Source: Lithospermum erythrorhizon
Lineage: Eukaryota; Streptophyta; Magnoliopsida; Boraginales; Boraginaceae
Reading direction: 5' to 3'
DNA: 64,000 bases
NCBI GenBank assembly: GCA_019722365.1
Contig: JADFUC010000494.1
Location: 1 to 64,000, forward strand
Shown here: positions 12,101-23,400 of the stretch, one piece after another
Layout: every line of letters starts with the position of its first letter
How positions within the stretch are numbered: position 1 is the stretch's first letter
Made by a program: the position numbers and the translations under genes
The notes under the pieces: generated by a model
The model's input: only the letters and a program-made list of their open reading frames with translations
What the model was told of the DNA's origin: nothing
Databases searched by the model: none

Positions 12101-12594
12101 TTCTTTAGCTGATTTGGGAATCCTATCAGCCTATAGCACCCAGCCTTAACATGACCAGGCTTCCCACAATACTCACATTTCACCACAGGCTTATAGTTTC
12201 TCATGTAACCTTGAGTAGTCTGACTTGCTGGTTTAAAACCTTGTGCCGTTTGCACTGATAATGCCATGTTATCTGCTGAGTCTATGACCATATGATGCAC
12301 CTTTCTTTGTTTCTCTACATTACTCACCATGGAATAGGACTTAGACACAGTAGGGATAGGATCCATAGTAAGAATCTGATTTCTGATATTATCATAGTCC
12401 TCATTTAATCCCATTAAAAACTGCATAACTCTCTCCTCACCATCTGCTCCCCCAGTCCCAGGCTTTAAACACAATAGTTCATCCCACAACCTTTTTATCT
12501 TGTTATAATGCCCTGCTACAAGATATTCCCTTGCTTGGCCGAATAAAATGAGCCAACCATAATTCATACAATCGAGGTCCATTACACACTCCAA
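9169..12594 (-). CDS. Copia polyprotein: late gag, protease, integrase, reverse transcriptase (1141 codons open)
   Basis: This long open frame carries the catalytic parts of a Ty1/copia element. In order: a late gag part (NKIKRLWDELLCLKPG), a CCHC zinc knuckle at residues 140-153 (CEYCGKPGHVKAGC), an aspartic protease site DSGAS at about 263, and a GAG-preintegrase segment (VWHNRLGHTS) near 410. Then come the integrase core with HIDLWGPY, TDNGTEF and ERKHKHLL around 470-570, and RT with QLDINNAFLHG and the active site YVDDILL at 1023 (9517-9528). The first codon is only where the frame opens; the true gag start lies in the overlapping frame at 12503-13012. The frame ends after GRLLYLN, where a shift near 9200 removes the last RT residues and RNase H. 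All visible active-site residues are present, so decay is slight. The lineage looks Ale/Retrofit-like, which is inference. Confidence 0.9.
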   Translation of the reverse strand: MECVMDLDCMNYGWLILFGQAREYLVAGHYNKIKRLWDELLCLKPGTGGADGEERVMQFLMGLNEDYDNIRNQILTMDPIPTVSKSYSMVSNVEKQRKVHHMVIDSADNMALSVQTAQGFKPASQTTQGYMRNYKPVVKCEYCGKPGHVKAGCYRLIGFPNQLKKTGSRSTPGYQKGRVNAVFHEEGMQGNPLALDEGGEQKNAQLQELVANLVQQEMEKVQKGREKPGFEVNLAHYQDFAGSVLSHDINNVRLLEGESWILDSGASVHVCSDLKAFESYHSVDAFTPVHLPDNTIKSVESIGIVNLYGKIELSDCLYIPSFKCNLLSVSRLSSSSSIHFIFFLHFCLLQDFEAKKVLGVAKEINGLYVLNSKSFSIQEVSKYASILQNVPSDSVVHAVKVFDAKVWHNRLGHTSEVVMQHMFPLSSVNSMNNIPCVVCPLAKQQRLSFNKSVSSSSDIFQLVHIDLWGPYKTQTRTGTTYFLTIVEDYSRSTWTLLISSKTQVGPMIKQFFVMVQTQFDKTIKTIRTDNGTEFVNHDIINFFTSHGILHQKSCPYTPHQNGIVERKHKHLLQTARALMFQSSLPIHFWGDAILVATHIINRLPSSSLGWKSPYELLYHKTPDLETLRVFGCLCFFSNNNPHKTKFDQRAYPGVFVGYPMDQKGYKVYDFHSKRVIVSRDVRFFEHHFPFHPGFDKSHLVDVKSHVPSSELTCLPCVSTTHDPVIDDIVQPVSGSGDPSGGLSNHTHLHHSDMHIVSDVSDSTQEHLSVDSFSASVPSAIPIVTRQSSRIKTTPVWLSDYVVHNVALGDNPILYSAAHTSFVAQLSVIKEPHSYNQAKLFPEWVEAMQSELDALEANETWDVVSLPSGHKPIGCKWVYRVKCNPDGSVNKYKARLVAKGYNQIEGVDYFDSFSPVAKTVTVRMVLALAAVKGWKLNQLDINNAFLHGYLNEDIYMTLPPGYQLAAPSQVCKLKRSLYGLKQASRQWNQEFTSQILSYGFTQSHHDNCLFVMSTSDVFLVLIVYVDDILLTGSSEEAMENVKRFLDEQFTIKDLGTAKYFLGLEIARFSRACSVTQQKYIKDIIQDMKMMDAKAVVTPLASDWHPHVEDSHVLSDPTIYRRLVGRLLYLNSPGRISLFLLTC

Positions 12595-13012
12595 ACCTCT
12601 CTTTTACTTCCTCCCATAAACTGGTTGCCTCAGTAGCAAAGGCAAAACCTCTAGCTATGTCCTTTGTCATTGAGTTCAAAATCCATGAAATTAGTGTAGA
12701 GTTTACTTTCCTCCACTGTTTGTGCCTCACACTATTCACTTCAGGTTCTTCAATTTCACCACTCAAAAATCCTAGTTTATCTCTGGCTTCTAGGGCTGTC
12801 ATCATCGCCCTACTCCACGAGATATAGTTATGTTCGGTTAAAGGATCGCTTATGAAAAATCCAAGTTTGAGTGATCGAGCTATACTAAAAATAATAGGAT
12901 ATCTTGCTTCTTGATTTTTGAGCTGCTTCCTGCATTTGCTCAAACAGAATTCCATGATCTTCCATATTTCAGAAAATTTCGAAACTGGACAAATATTTTG
13001 GGACAAAGTCAA
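12503..13012 (-). pseudogene. Copia gag N-terminal part (169 codons), out of frame with pol
   Basis: The readable gag part contains SDPLTEHNYISWSRAM, a KLGFLSGEIEEP segment and VKERFGVCNGPRLYELW, as in UBN2-type copia gag proteins. The frame overlaps the polyprotein by about 90 bases. The family alignment crosses from one frame to the other near 12545-12555, so a small indel broke an originally single reading frame. The apparent ATG at 13012 lies close after the primer site, as expected for a gag start. Confidence 0.82.
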
Positions 13013-13055
13013 AAACTACAATTCTGGAATTAAACAAACCAATGCTCCTTCCTGT

Positions 13056-13068
13056 AGCTCTGATACCA
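13056..13068 (-). other. Primer binding site of the minus-strand copia element
   Basis: On the minus strand the sequence reads TGGTATCAGAGCT directly after the 5' LTR. This is a perfect match to the initiator-Met tRNA primer site used by most plant copia elements, and it fixes the element's orientation. Confidence 0.92.
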
Positions 13069-13508
13069 TGAAAAACGTAGCGGAATTATCTTACAAAGCT
13101 CAATTGTTCTCCAATTGAGTTGATTTGATCGATTGCAAATTAGGGTTCTTAACAAATCCAAATTGGGAAAAGAAATTTGAAAAAAGAAAACTTGCAGGAA
13201 AAATATTTGTCATATTGATTAATTCCCCTACAAAATTAACTTTTACATTCTGGTCCTATTTATACACATGGTCCAATCACAACTCAACTAACCTACACAT
13301 CAGCTAACTAACTAATACACATCAGCTAACTAACTAATTTGAGTACATAATTAATTGCAGCCGTTGGATCAAAACGATCCCAGCCGTCGGATCATCTTCC
13401 GCAGCGGATCAGCGATGGTCCCGAGTTCGACCACCCAAATGCCATCTCGATTCACCGACTAGCCATCGGCAATCTCCGTGAGCGGTATCAAAACCACTGA
13501 ATCTTTCA
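13069..13508 (-). repeat. 5' LTR of the minus-strand copia element
   Basis: This is the partner of 8194-8610, starting TGAAAAACGTAGCGG and ending ATCTTTCA on the + strand. It contains the same 22-bp tandem pair and the GCAGCCGTTGGATC segment. It keeps some bases that the other copy has lost. Confidence 0.87.
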
Positions 13509-14149
13509 TTTTATCACTGATTCCTAAGATGGATCATCCTAGAAATGTTAAGGACTATAGACCTATCTCTTGTTGTAATAGTTTTTATAAGGCTATCACT
13601 AGGATCCTTATGAGTAGGATGAATGGGCTTATGCAGGATTTGGTGTCTCCTTCTTAGTTTGCGTTCATTCGTGGGAAGTGTATTAGTGATAGTGTGTTGA
13701 TGTTGTAAGAGTTGGTACAGGTTATCATAAAGAGGATGGAGTGCCTAAGGTTGCTATTAAAGTTGATTTACAAAAAGCATATGACATGGTGAAATGGGAG
13801 AGTCTTTGGATAGGTATGGAGGCTATGGGTTTTCCACAACGATTCATCTTCTTGTTGCAGAGTTGCATTACCAGGGCTCATTTCTTTATCAACCTCAATG
13901 ACACTTTGAAAGGATAGTTTGCTAGCAGTAGGGGGCTTCAACAAGGAGATCCTATTTCTTCTTATCTGTTTATCTTAGTCTTGGAAATATTTAATGGCCT
14001 TATGATGAAGCCTAGTGGGAATCCTAGTTTTATTTTTCATCCTAAGGGTCAGGAATTGGGGATTACCCACATGAGCTTTGTTGACGATATGATTCTTTTG
14101 ACTTTAGCGGATATGGGAGTTTTGAGTGTGGGGAGACACTTTCTCTCTT
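13509..14149 (+). pseudogene. LINE part 2: core of the reverse transcriptase
   Basis: Readable motifs follow the order of non-LTR reverse transcriptases: IPKMDHPRNVKDYRPISCCN at about 13521-13580, FAFIRGKCISDS near 13655, GLQQGDPISSYLF near 13935, and the active-site box FVDDMILL at 14077-14100. One frame change lies near 13700, and one in-frame stop is seen near 13915. It continues part 1 (ending 8193), and RT reading stops at about 14130 where LTR-like sequence begins. Confidence 0.85.
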
Positions 14150-15985
14150 TGTGGTATTGAATTCACCAGTCAAATCTGGCTATTTTGTGAAATTCTTAAA
14201 ATATTGATTTACTATAACATGTGAATAGTCATATCAAGTAAGTAAGATCAACTCATTGAGAACTTGGAAAGCTTAAAATAATGATGTTGAAGAGGTAAGT
14301 CGATCATTCACGGTCATGAAAGGACCAGAACTAATGAAGAGATAACAAAAGTCAAGATCGGAAGAGACTGAGCTTTGAAAACAAGCGGGCAGAGTAAAAA
14401 TCATGGTTTAAACCTTTGTAGCTTTTCTTTGATTTGATTGAAACTCTTAAATAAGTATCTTTGACAAAACGTTTATCAAAATATTTATATCTTCAAATGA
14501 TATTTGTCAAAATAAGAAGTTACTTAAGTTTGATCTCATTTTTCTTAAAGGGTTTGAAAAACTTAACATTTTGAATCGTCAAAATCGGAGTTTTAGCCAG
14601 CTTGAAATTATGTTTTTAGTTGGTCCATAAATGACCATATGCTCTCGATGAAGTCTCGTGTAAAATGCTAGTGGGTGCCTTAAGTACCCCATTGAGACCC
14701 CCTGCTCTCGATGGGGTTCCGAAAATAGCCGTTTTTTGACCGTTTGAACTCCATTTTATCACTCATTTAACCCCCATTGAATTCCATTTGATTCCCAAAC
14801 CTTTTCGCTATATTTTTACAACAATCTAAGAATAAAATCTCTCATTTTGAAACATTAAGACTCTCATAGATTATGCTTCAATTAGATTATTGAAAAGAAT
14901 TTTAGTTTGGTTTGATTCATAACTTTCAAAGAGATTAAAGGCTAAAGAAGGAGCATACAAAGTGTTTGATAAATTGATCAAGAGGAATTTGTCATCTCAA
15001 GATATAAACATTTATATTCAGAGATTCAAACAAGCTTCAATATCATATCTACTCAACAAGGAGTTCATACAAGCTTTAATTAATCTACTCAATTAAGGAT
15101 TTGTAAGTTGTGCTAAATATTTGTAATCCAATTGTAGCTCCTTGAGGAGCATTTTAGATTGGGATAAAACAACCATCTATATTTCTATAAAGAGATATCC
15201 TATTAAGTTATGATTTGATCTTCACTAGAGCGAGGGTCGAGGGTGTTATGAGGCTTACTCAGAAGCTAGGAATAAAGAGGAGATTGTCATAGTGTTGAGG
15301 CAGTGTAAGCAATAGGATATAGAGTGCTCGAGGTAGCATCTCCGACTTAGGATTGGGTTGAAATCAGGGAGATTCCTTGGGTTGTCTTGGTAGACTAGAT
15401 TTGAAATCTAGGTTGCGGCTTGGATTCTTAACGAGGGTTAAGAGTTATGCGTTGGTTTGGACTTGCAACTTTTGAAAAAGAGTAGAGCTAATTGGATTTC
15501 TGAGTGAAAGCCCTAAGGTGGGAAGCCTTGGATCGAGGATGTAAAGTGAACCTCGTAAAATACTGAGTGTCGAGTTTGCATCTTCTTTCCCTACTCTTTA
15601 CTTTATTGTTTATATTATTTATATGATAGAATTGTTAGGATTCTATTATATGCTTGAATGTGATATTAATTATGTATGCTAGCATATAATTGTTCAAAAC
15701 ATAAAGATTAATTAAATTTGTGTTTTTTATATCTCCGTAATAGATTTGATCAAATTAACTAATTGTTTATTTCACGCATTGTTTAAATTATATTGTTTGC
15801 TTGATTTGTATTTGCATTGCGTTTCATATATCAAATCAAACATTGTTGTTAAAGGGGCGTTAATATTTTAGCCCATTTCACATTTGTTTACAAATTACTT
15901 TAAAAGTAGTATTTGAATTGAAATTTGTAACAACTTTATTAGGTCCTCATCTTTGATATTCAAAATTTTTAGTGTTATTCCTTTT
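14150..15985. mobile_element. Solo-LTR-like block inserted in the LINE
   Basis: This is an AT-rich non-coding block between two parts of the same LINE, so it must be an insertion. It has no gag or pol signal, primer site or second LTR. Around 15540-15610 it shows GAACCTCGTAAAATACTGAGTGTCG followed by a TCTTTCCCTACTCTTTAC stretch, resembling the promoter/R region of long SIRE/Maximus-type copia LTRs. That comparison is from memory, so the call of a solo LTR of about 1.8 kb is inference. Both edges are uncertain by some tens of bases and I see no clean target duplication. Confidence 0.5.
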
Positions 15986-17240
15986 AGTAGAGGTTGAGAG
16001 GCAGTGAGGACCTTTCTTTGGAGTGGCAAGCGGGAGGTCACTTCTGAGCTAAGATATCTTGGTACCTTGCTTGTCTACCCTTGGCTGAAGGTGGCTTAGA
16101 CTTCAAGAGTATGTTTGATTGGAAGGAAGTATGTTTGTGTAAACTCTTGTGGAATATTGCTTTAGGAAGGGCTTTGTGGAGTGCAATGGGTGCATATTGT
16201 GTCGGGTTGAGGAAGGTTTGATTTGAGGTTACAAGAAGAAGGACAAAAGATCCCTAGTTACGGAAGAAAATTCTTAAAGTCAGGTCACTTATTCCAAGAT
16301 AGAAAGTATTACATAATTGTCAAGGGTAGTGTCTTTCTGGCATGATAATTGGTGCTCTTTGGGTCCTATTTGGAATGTCCTTAGCTGTCAGGAGAGGGCT
16401 AGCATCCAGCTTGCAAGCAATATCACATTGAGAGATGCACTCCCCATGAGGCTGCCAAGTTCAAGGAGGCAAACTCCGATGATTTTGAGGTTAGTTTCTG
16501 AGGCTAATCTTGTGTCTTTTTTTTGTTGGTAGGATGTATGTGAGGAATGGTAGTAGGATGGTGCATTTTAATAAGGAGTGTGTGGGAGGCAGGCATAGAG
16601 GGCCGAGGCGCACTGATTAAATGGATGGGTAGGAATGGTATTCCGAGGCATGAGGTTGTTACTTGGATGCTATTTCATTATAAACTTCGTACAAGGGATA
16701 GACTTGTTAGATGGGGGAATGCGGGATAGTTACGGTTGTGTGTTTTGCTTTCAGTGTTTGAGAGCCGGGATATTGTTTTCCTTTGTCCTTCATCTCCAGA
16801 TTTGATTTCTTCAAGCCAAGACTTATAGGGGACCTCTGTTTGGCAGATTGAGAGGCAGTGGTGTATTGATAATCTCAGAGGCAAGTCGTTGGGGAAAAGG
16901 GTGATGCAGGTGGTATTGTTTATGTCATTTGGCAAGAGAGTAACTCGAGAGTGTTTGTAGGTGTTCCTGTTAGTGCAGATTTATTGTTCCACAAGATTGT
17001 GTCTATTGTGCATGATAAAGCATGTTTTTGGAGGGATGTTAAAGGGACTAAGGCGGGTGGAGCATTTGTTTAGTTAGACTTGGTAATAGTATTTTTTTTT
17101 GACTAATTTGTATTAGCTTTGTTCCATTAGTTTCGCTTTCTTTAATGTTGTCCGAGGGTTTACCCTCGATGAAGGCTGTAATCTTCTATTATTAATAAAA
17201 TCAACCTTTTTACCAAAAAAAAAAAATTAAAAAAAAAAGG
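15986..17240 (+). pseudogene. LINE part 3: RT C-terminal domain, zinc-binding region and poly-A tail
   Basis: LINE sequence resumes with LRYLGT-like sequence (about 16040), PLAEGGLDFKSM (about 16085), a WHDNWCSLGPIW segment (about 16340) and HYKLRTRDRLVRWG (about 16675). These are the usual post-RT and zf-RVT order of plant L1 elements. Stops and shifts interrupt it. The tail, from AAAATCAACC to the A-rich run at about 17212-17238, marks the 3' end and fixes + orientation. No first ORF is found anywhere in the window. The tail ends about 190 bases before the start codon of the SPPL gene. Confidence 0.85.
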
Positions 17241-17430
17241 TTAACGGTGTGTATTCTCATTTCCCTCCATCTCCAATCAAAAGCTCGAAAAAAGAACAGA
17301 GATAAACTGACCATTTCATGATCTTTGATCCAAAACTCAACTCTACCCCCCTTAATCATGAGACTCTTTTTATCATAATAACAAATCAAATTATTTGCAT
17401 GTATTTGTACATAATTAAATAATATTCAAG
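17241..17430 (+). promoter_or_regulatory. Short upstream region of the SPPL gene
   Basis: Only about 190 bases separate the LINE tail from the SPPL start codon. The stretch is AT-rich, with TAATTAAATAATATTC just before the ATG and pyrimidine-rich parts at 17255-17280 and 17340-17375, and probably holds the 5' UTR. I see no clear TATA box at a convincing distance. The promoter must lie either here or inside the LINE 3' end. Confidence 0.4.
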
Positions 17431-20400
17431 ATGGTATCATCATCATGTGTCAACGCATTGTTAGGTTTGGTGATTTTGTTTCAATTTTTGTTAACAATCT
17501 CAGCCGGCGGCAACAAAGACATTGAAAAACCTGCTAACCAATCTCTTCCTGCCACGTGTCGCAACCCTTTCCGAGATGTAAAATATCTTTCTCTATTTCA
17601 ATTGTTTTCTTCGTCATCTTATTACTCCATGTGTTTTACAAAATACATTGTATAATGTACTTAATTTAAGTATTAAATTGGATTTAATGTTGAATATTGT
17701 GTTTGATTTTATTAAATTGGCGTCAACTTACGTAAACGTTTATAAGAATGTGTAGCATAATGGCAATTACACTTCACCTCTAACTAATATCATCGCTCAA
17801 TATGAAAAAAAAAAATAAGGAAACTTACGTAAATGTTGGTAATATCTGGAAATTTGAAACTAACTCGACCCCAAAATGTTTCCGCAGTTTTATATTTCGA
17901 TGATTAACTTTTCAAATTTTGAATTCTCAAGTATTTTAATACGTAGTATATATTTTATAATATTTGTTTAAAATTATACCAAATGTAATTTTCTATTAAT
18001 ATGATAATTTTGATTCAAATGAATGTTGTATCATGTGTGCTACAAAGTTTGTCAATTTTCACTATTGAAAATTAAACCGGACAATCGGTAGAGGTAGTAT
18101 ATTTAGTACTCACTCCGTTATTTTTTAAGTTGTCGTCCTTGTTTAAATTTTTTGTTTCGAAATACTTGTCAGTTTAGCATAGAAAATTATAATTATATAT
18201 TTTCAACGTACTTTTTGACTACTTTTTCTTATTAAATTATCAACCAACCAATGATATCATTTCAAATAATTGTAATTCTACATTTTTAATGTGTTTTTTT
18301 TTACTATTTTTTTATTTTATTAATTTGTATACAAATGGCTAGAACGACAACTAAAAAAAAAGGAGGGAAGATTTGGATTTTAATATTCATTTGCAAATTA
18401 TGATCCCTAGGAATCTTTTTTGTTTTGTTTGATGATGTTTTGTAGTGGTGTATGATTAGAGTTCAATGTGCTTGATTATGGATGTTCAGGAGTTACTCAA
18501 AATATGTCCTAAGTATGCTTAGTGAACATTATCTGGCAACGAGGAAAGTTATACGGGGCTGTTTTTTAGACTAATGTAATAGTAATCACTGACTTTCCCA
18601 CCAGATAATGGTTAAGAAGTGGGCTAATGGTAAAGAAGAGGACTTATTTGGATTAAGCGCTTCATTTGGCTCACGATTTCCGACCAGCATTGATAGCGCC
18701 AAGAGACTTCCAGCAACTTATGCAGAACCTCCGAATGGATGTGCTCCTTCTACAACAAAGGTACAATTTCAGTTTTCCGCTATTGATTATGAGCCATAAT
18801 ATTTGTCAAATTCAGATGGTGTTGCTGTGTAAGGATTCATTAGCATCAGAAATGCACTCTGACTCTCCAGTTCTGAGTATCTTACAATTTTTTAGATATT
18901 ACCTCCTGAATATAATTTGTAACTTTTGTGTACCGTATGACTTCTTTCAAGTCAGAATACTTTTTTTATATAGAATTGTAGATTTTTTATTTTTATTTTT
19001 TTAAGTGTTTAAATTCTACCATTTTGTAGCTATCAGGAACTATTGGGTTGGTTCTTCGGGGTGAATGTGAATTTATAGAGAAGGCTAGGATTGCACAAGC
19101 AGGTGGTGCAACTGCTATAGTGGTGATCAACACTGAAGAAGGTTGAGTATTTTTGTAATGTACTTGGTATATGTGGATTTTGACATTCCCTATAAAGGAA
19201 AGATGATCAGTGTTTTTTCTTCTGGCTTGATTGTTTGTCTGGTGACTAAAATAAAATGGTTCTGTCATTCTTTCACCAGGGTCTTTGAACATGAGTTGTT
19301 CTAGTGATAATAACATCACAATTCCTGTTATGTTAATTGATAAGTCTGGAGCAGAAAGTATACATAAATCTTTTGCTTTTGGACAGAAAGGTGAGCATCT
19401 GATACTATCATCATTTTATCATTTTTATGCGTGCTATAATTGGAAGAATAAAAAAAGGGGCTTTTTGGTCTGACAAGGAATGTTGGCAAAATATGCCATA
19501 ACCTGCTAGGATAATCCAGGGTTTATGTTTATTGTAATATTTAGAGAGTACAGTTGGCTTCATGAACTTAGTTTAGGTTTGAGCCTAAATCTCTTCTTTG
19601 TTTCTTGAAGGTTCCCAAGTCGGTACCCTATTAGCTACCTTTTGGTCTTAGCTGCATTGTGTTTTTGCTTTCTTTGACGTTTCTATTCAGTTGTTCAGGA
19701 CAAAATGAACCTTTCTATCCTCCTTTTTTTAACATGCCATAGCATGTTTGTGGGTTTTCTTTCTGTAATATTGAACTTACTCTGAATTTATCAGATAAGA
19801 TGCCCTGATCTGTAATTGTTCATCTGTTAACATCCAAGAATTATCTTTGTCTTTGAACCTATAATTTAGAATTTATCAAATCTTGTAAATCATGGTATTA
19901 TTATCTCGGTTGTTGAGGCATCATGTTAATGTAGCCGTTGATAAAATTACATCGCTTTCTGCAAACTCGATTTGTACACATTCTTAGCATGGGAAATATC
20001 ATAAAATAGTAGTGAGTCTGAACAGACTTCATGGAAAAGTATTTTCTGTGTTGCCTACATGTTTGTGGCCTGTCTTGCATATGGGAATTATATTGTATTC
20101 CTGCACGAGGCAGTCAAGTGAGGAGTCCACATGTACCGAAGACGGCCCCCAATTCCTCAATTAAGTTAGGAAAATTATGCATTATTTGATATATTGAGAT
20201 CTTATTTCTTTCCTTTTACTTTCTCATGCTTTCTGCAACCCACTTGTTACCCTGCACTTACTCTTCCTGTAATTGTCCTGATTGCATTGCAATTAAACTC
20301 CATGGTAGTGCTAACTTATCTTTTTCATGAGACAGTGGAACTTCTTTTATATTCGCCAGACCGTCCCATTCTGGCTTTCTCTGTAGTATTTTTATGGCTG

Positions 20401-23400
20401 ATGGCAACTGGAACAGTTGTATGTGCCTCTTTTTGGTCAGAGATCACTGCATCTGCATCCGAACCAAAAATTGAGTCCTATGATGAAATGTCTCCTAAGG
20501 TTAGAGCATATTCTGAATATAATCATGTCTGAATACAAAAATTCTCTACTTCCTTCGTTTCATTTGAATGGCTACTTTCTAAAAGTATTTGTGTAATAAT
20601 AGGGAAAATAGATTTATTCTACCACTTATGTCTATCAAAAAGTCCGGTCTTGATCACCAGTTTTTTTAAATTACATATCAATCTATTCAAAATTACATAA
20701 GGGTCCTGGGTATTTGAAGGTTTAACATTTTGCAAATTTCAGCCGACTCTAAATTTGACATTTCTAGAAGTGGCATCTTTTTTTGCTCAATGTTTAATGA
20801 AGTAAGTTCTGTTATGATGTATTACAATATCTTCTAAATCAACTGTGTTTCACTTTTAGGAATCCAGAACAGCCAAGGATGATGAAATGGAAATCGTCAG
20901 TCTTACCGCAAAAAGTGCAATATTTTTTATCATTACAGCATCCTCATTTCTAGTGTTGCTGTATTTTTTTATGTCATCTTGGTTTGTGTGGATATTGATT
21001 ATCATTTTCAGCATTGGAGGTGTTCAGGTATTTTATATTGTTATGACTGCTTTCATTCCTTTCCTATTGAGTATTCTACAAATGCATATCTATTGGCTGC
21101 ATTCAGGATCATAAATTATTTGGCATTTGATTATATTTTGATGCTCATTCTCTTTTTACTCTACTCTAATTGTATTCTTTTTCAGGGAATGCATAACTGT
21201 ATAGTATCTCTGATTGAAAGGTATACCGTTTTATTCTTTTGATTTCTTATGTTTTGAGTTAGTAAATCTTTGTGATCTTATATATATGTTTTTTTGCTAT
21301 TCTGTTTCCTTCAATAAGCAAATGCAAGGGTTGTGCTTATAAGACTCTGATGTTGCCACTTGTTGGAAAGACTTCTGTTCTATCTCTATCTGTCTTACTG
21401 GGGTGCATAGCATTTGCCATTTTCTGGATTGCTACTCGGAAAGAGTCGTTCTCATATTTCGGCCAAGATGTACTTGTAAGTAGCATTATATTTTTCCATT
21501 TTCTTAATGATATTGCATTCATTTCTTTTTTACAAAGCCTCCACTACTAATTACCCCTCCTCTCTAGGAAAGATTATACAGTTTGGCTTTTTTTTAAAAT
21601 TTAGAAATGGCATATTTAAATACTAATTAAAGTTGACTTATTTACTAAAATACATATGAACAGTGGTCAAATGAGATAAATTATGGCAAGTGAAAAGAGT
21701 GAAAAAAATCTTTATGCAAGGAGGGTATATAACATAATGAATTGGTCTGTATAATTTTAATTTTTTGGTTAAGTTATACTCTCACCTTCCTAATTTAAAT
21801 GGGAGGGTTGCCTTTCTTTTTTAAAATTTAAAAATGTAATTGAAGTATTAGTGTACAGTGATGAACATAGTTTAAATCAGTCAGTTTTAAAATTCAAATA
21901 AACGCATATAGACTCAAAAGTCTCAAACTTTTGTTAAGACGGTCACAAAAACTATTCATATAACCTTTTATATTATTCAGTGGTGAAGTGTGATCAGTAA
22001 TGTTTTCTCATAAACCTCTTCAATTGTCATGGTCTTTAGTAGATCACTCCGAGTCAATCAATCCTTCACCAAAAAGGCCTCTCAGGAAACCACTTTTTAA
22101 AAGTACTATTTGAGTCTTCACCAAGCAAGTAACATAATCCAATCATGTTAATTTCAACTATATGTCGGTCCAAAAATATATGTATCGTATACTGTTTGGA
22201 GGAGAAGGCTGATGTTTGGTGTAGACTGTAGACTAATTATATGTCTTCACAATCTCGTTCAGGTTGAATATTTCATAATTGTTATTTAAGTAAAAATGGA
22301 AACATATTTATTTTCCAGGGTATATGTTTGATGATAACAGTCTTACAGTTGGCTCAGTTACCAAATATCAAGGTAACATATAGTACAATCAACATTCAAC
22401 AGTTTGTCGCCTTATTGACTGTCTGTAACATGATATAATAACTTGTTTCTTCATAGGTCGCCACAATACTTCTGTGCAGTGCTTTTCTATATGATATCTT
22501 CTGGGTTTTTATATCTCCACTGATATTCAAAACAAGTGTCATGATTGCGGTATGTCTCCTCTCTCTATTTTGATCTATACTTTCTGAGGGTAAGGATTTT
22601 GGAGGGTTTTGTGGTGAAGAAGGGGATAGGAAGAGCCGAAATTTATTTGCTTAAATAGGAAATAAAATTTGGAAGAAGAGGGAAATGTGAAAGTACATAC
22701 TCACCTTTTATAGCCGTTTTTGGCTTTAGGTCTCCTGACCGCCATTTTCGCTTGATCACGTATAGACGCAGCGTACACGTGTAATTTGGAGTATCCCACA
22801 AGAGTATTAAGTGCTTGATGAATTTGAAATCAATTCCTGGGTATTCATCCATTAAAAAAGTGTCTTTTGAATGTCTTTTCCATGACTTTATACCCAAGAA
22901 TCGAGGGGCAATGATGTAATCACATTATTTTATTGGTGGGCCCAAGAAGGGAATAATTGTCTTAGGCCCATAGACCTAGGTCAAACTAAAAGGCTTCCTT
23001 GGGTTATCTAGTGGAGACGTATCCAGCACCGATGGCACCCCAGTAGGTAGAGGGGTCTTTTTAGATCCTTTATAAATATCCCAACATTCACTTCATTAAA
23101 GGTAATGCCATTTGTCTTCTACGTATTTACTACCCTGCCCAAAATACTCGCGTTAAATTCGAGATTATCTGCGTAGTCATAGCGTGTACAGTTGAGGTAC
23201 CACTTTGTACTACGTATTTACTACCCTCTTAAATGCTCCACATTCGTCGAATTATCATGAATCTGTGGCCCACGGTTTAGATACCCATGGCGGACCGCCT
23301 CGCTCCTGTCACGATGTTTGTGGCGGCGGGATATATCGGACACTTACCAAGCGAATCATATCGACTCATGGCATACTCTAAGGAAAGTTCGAGATAGTGG

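Larger units (their letters stand above)
8194..13508 (-). mobile_element. Nearly complete minus-strand copia element inserted in the LINE
   Basis: Two LTRs (8194-8610 and 13069-13508) begin TGAAAAACG on the + strand and end ATCTTTCA. A minus-strand primer site lies at 13056-13068, and between them is a copia gene order of gag, protease, integrase, RT and RNase H. The insertion splits the LINE between the codons for its T-I/L-IPK junction. The flanking bases (actac on the left, ttttatcac on the right) suggest only a blurred target duplication. It is by far the best preserved element of the window. Three frame breaks, near 12550, 9200 and 8930-9050, are its only obvious coding lesions. Confidence 0.9.

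Noticed and set aside
20550..20830. Possible MITE in SPPL intron 5 (CTTCCTTCGTTTCATTTG)
   Set aside because: Only one end resembles a Stowaway terminal repeat; I could not find a matching inverted end.
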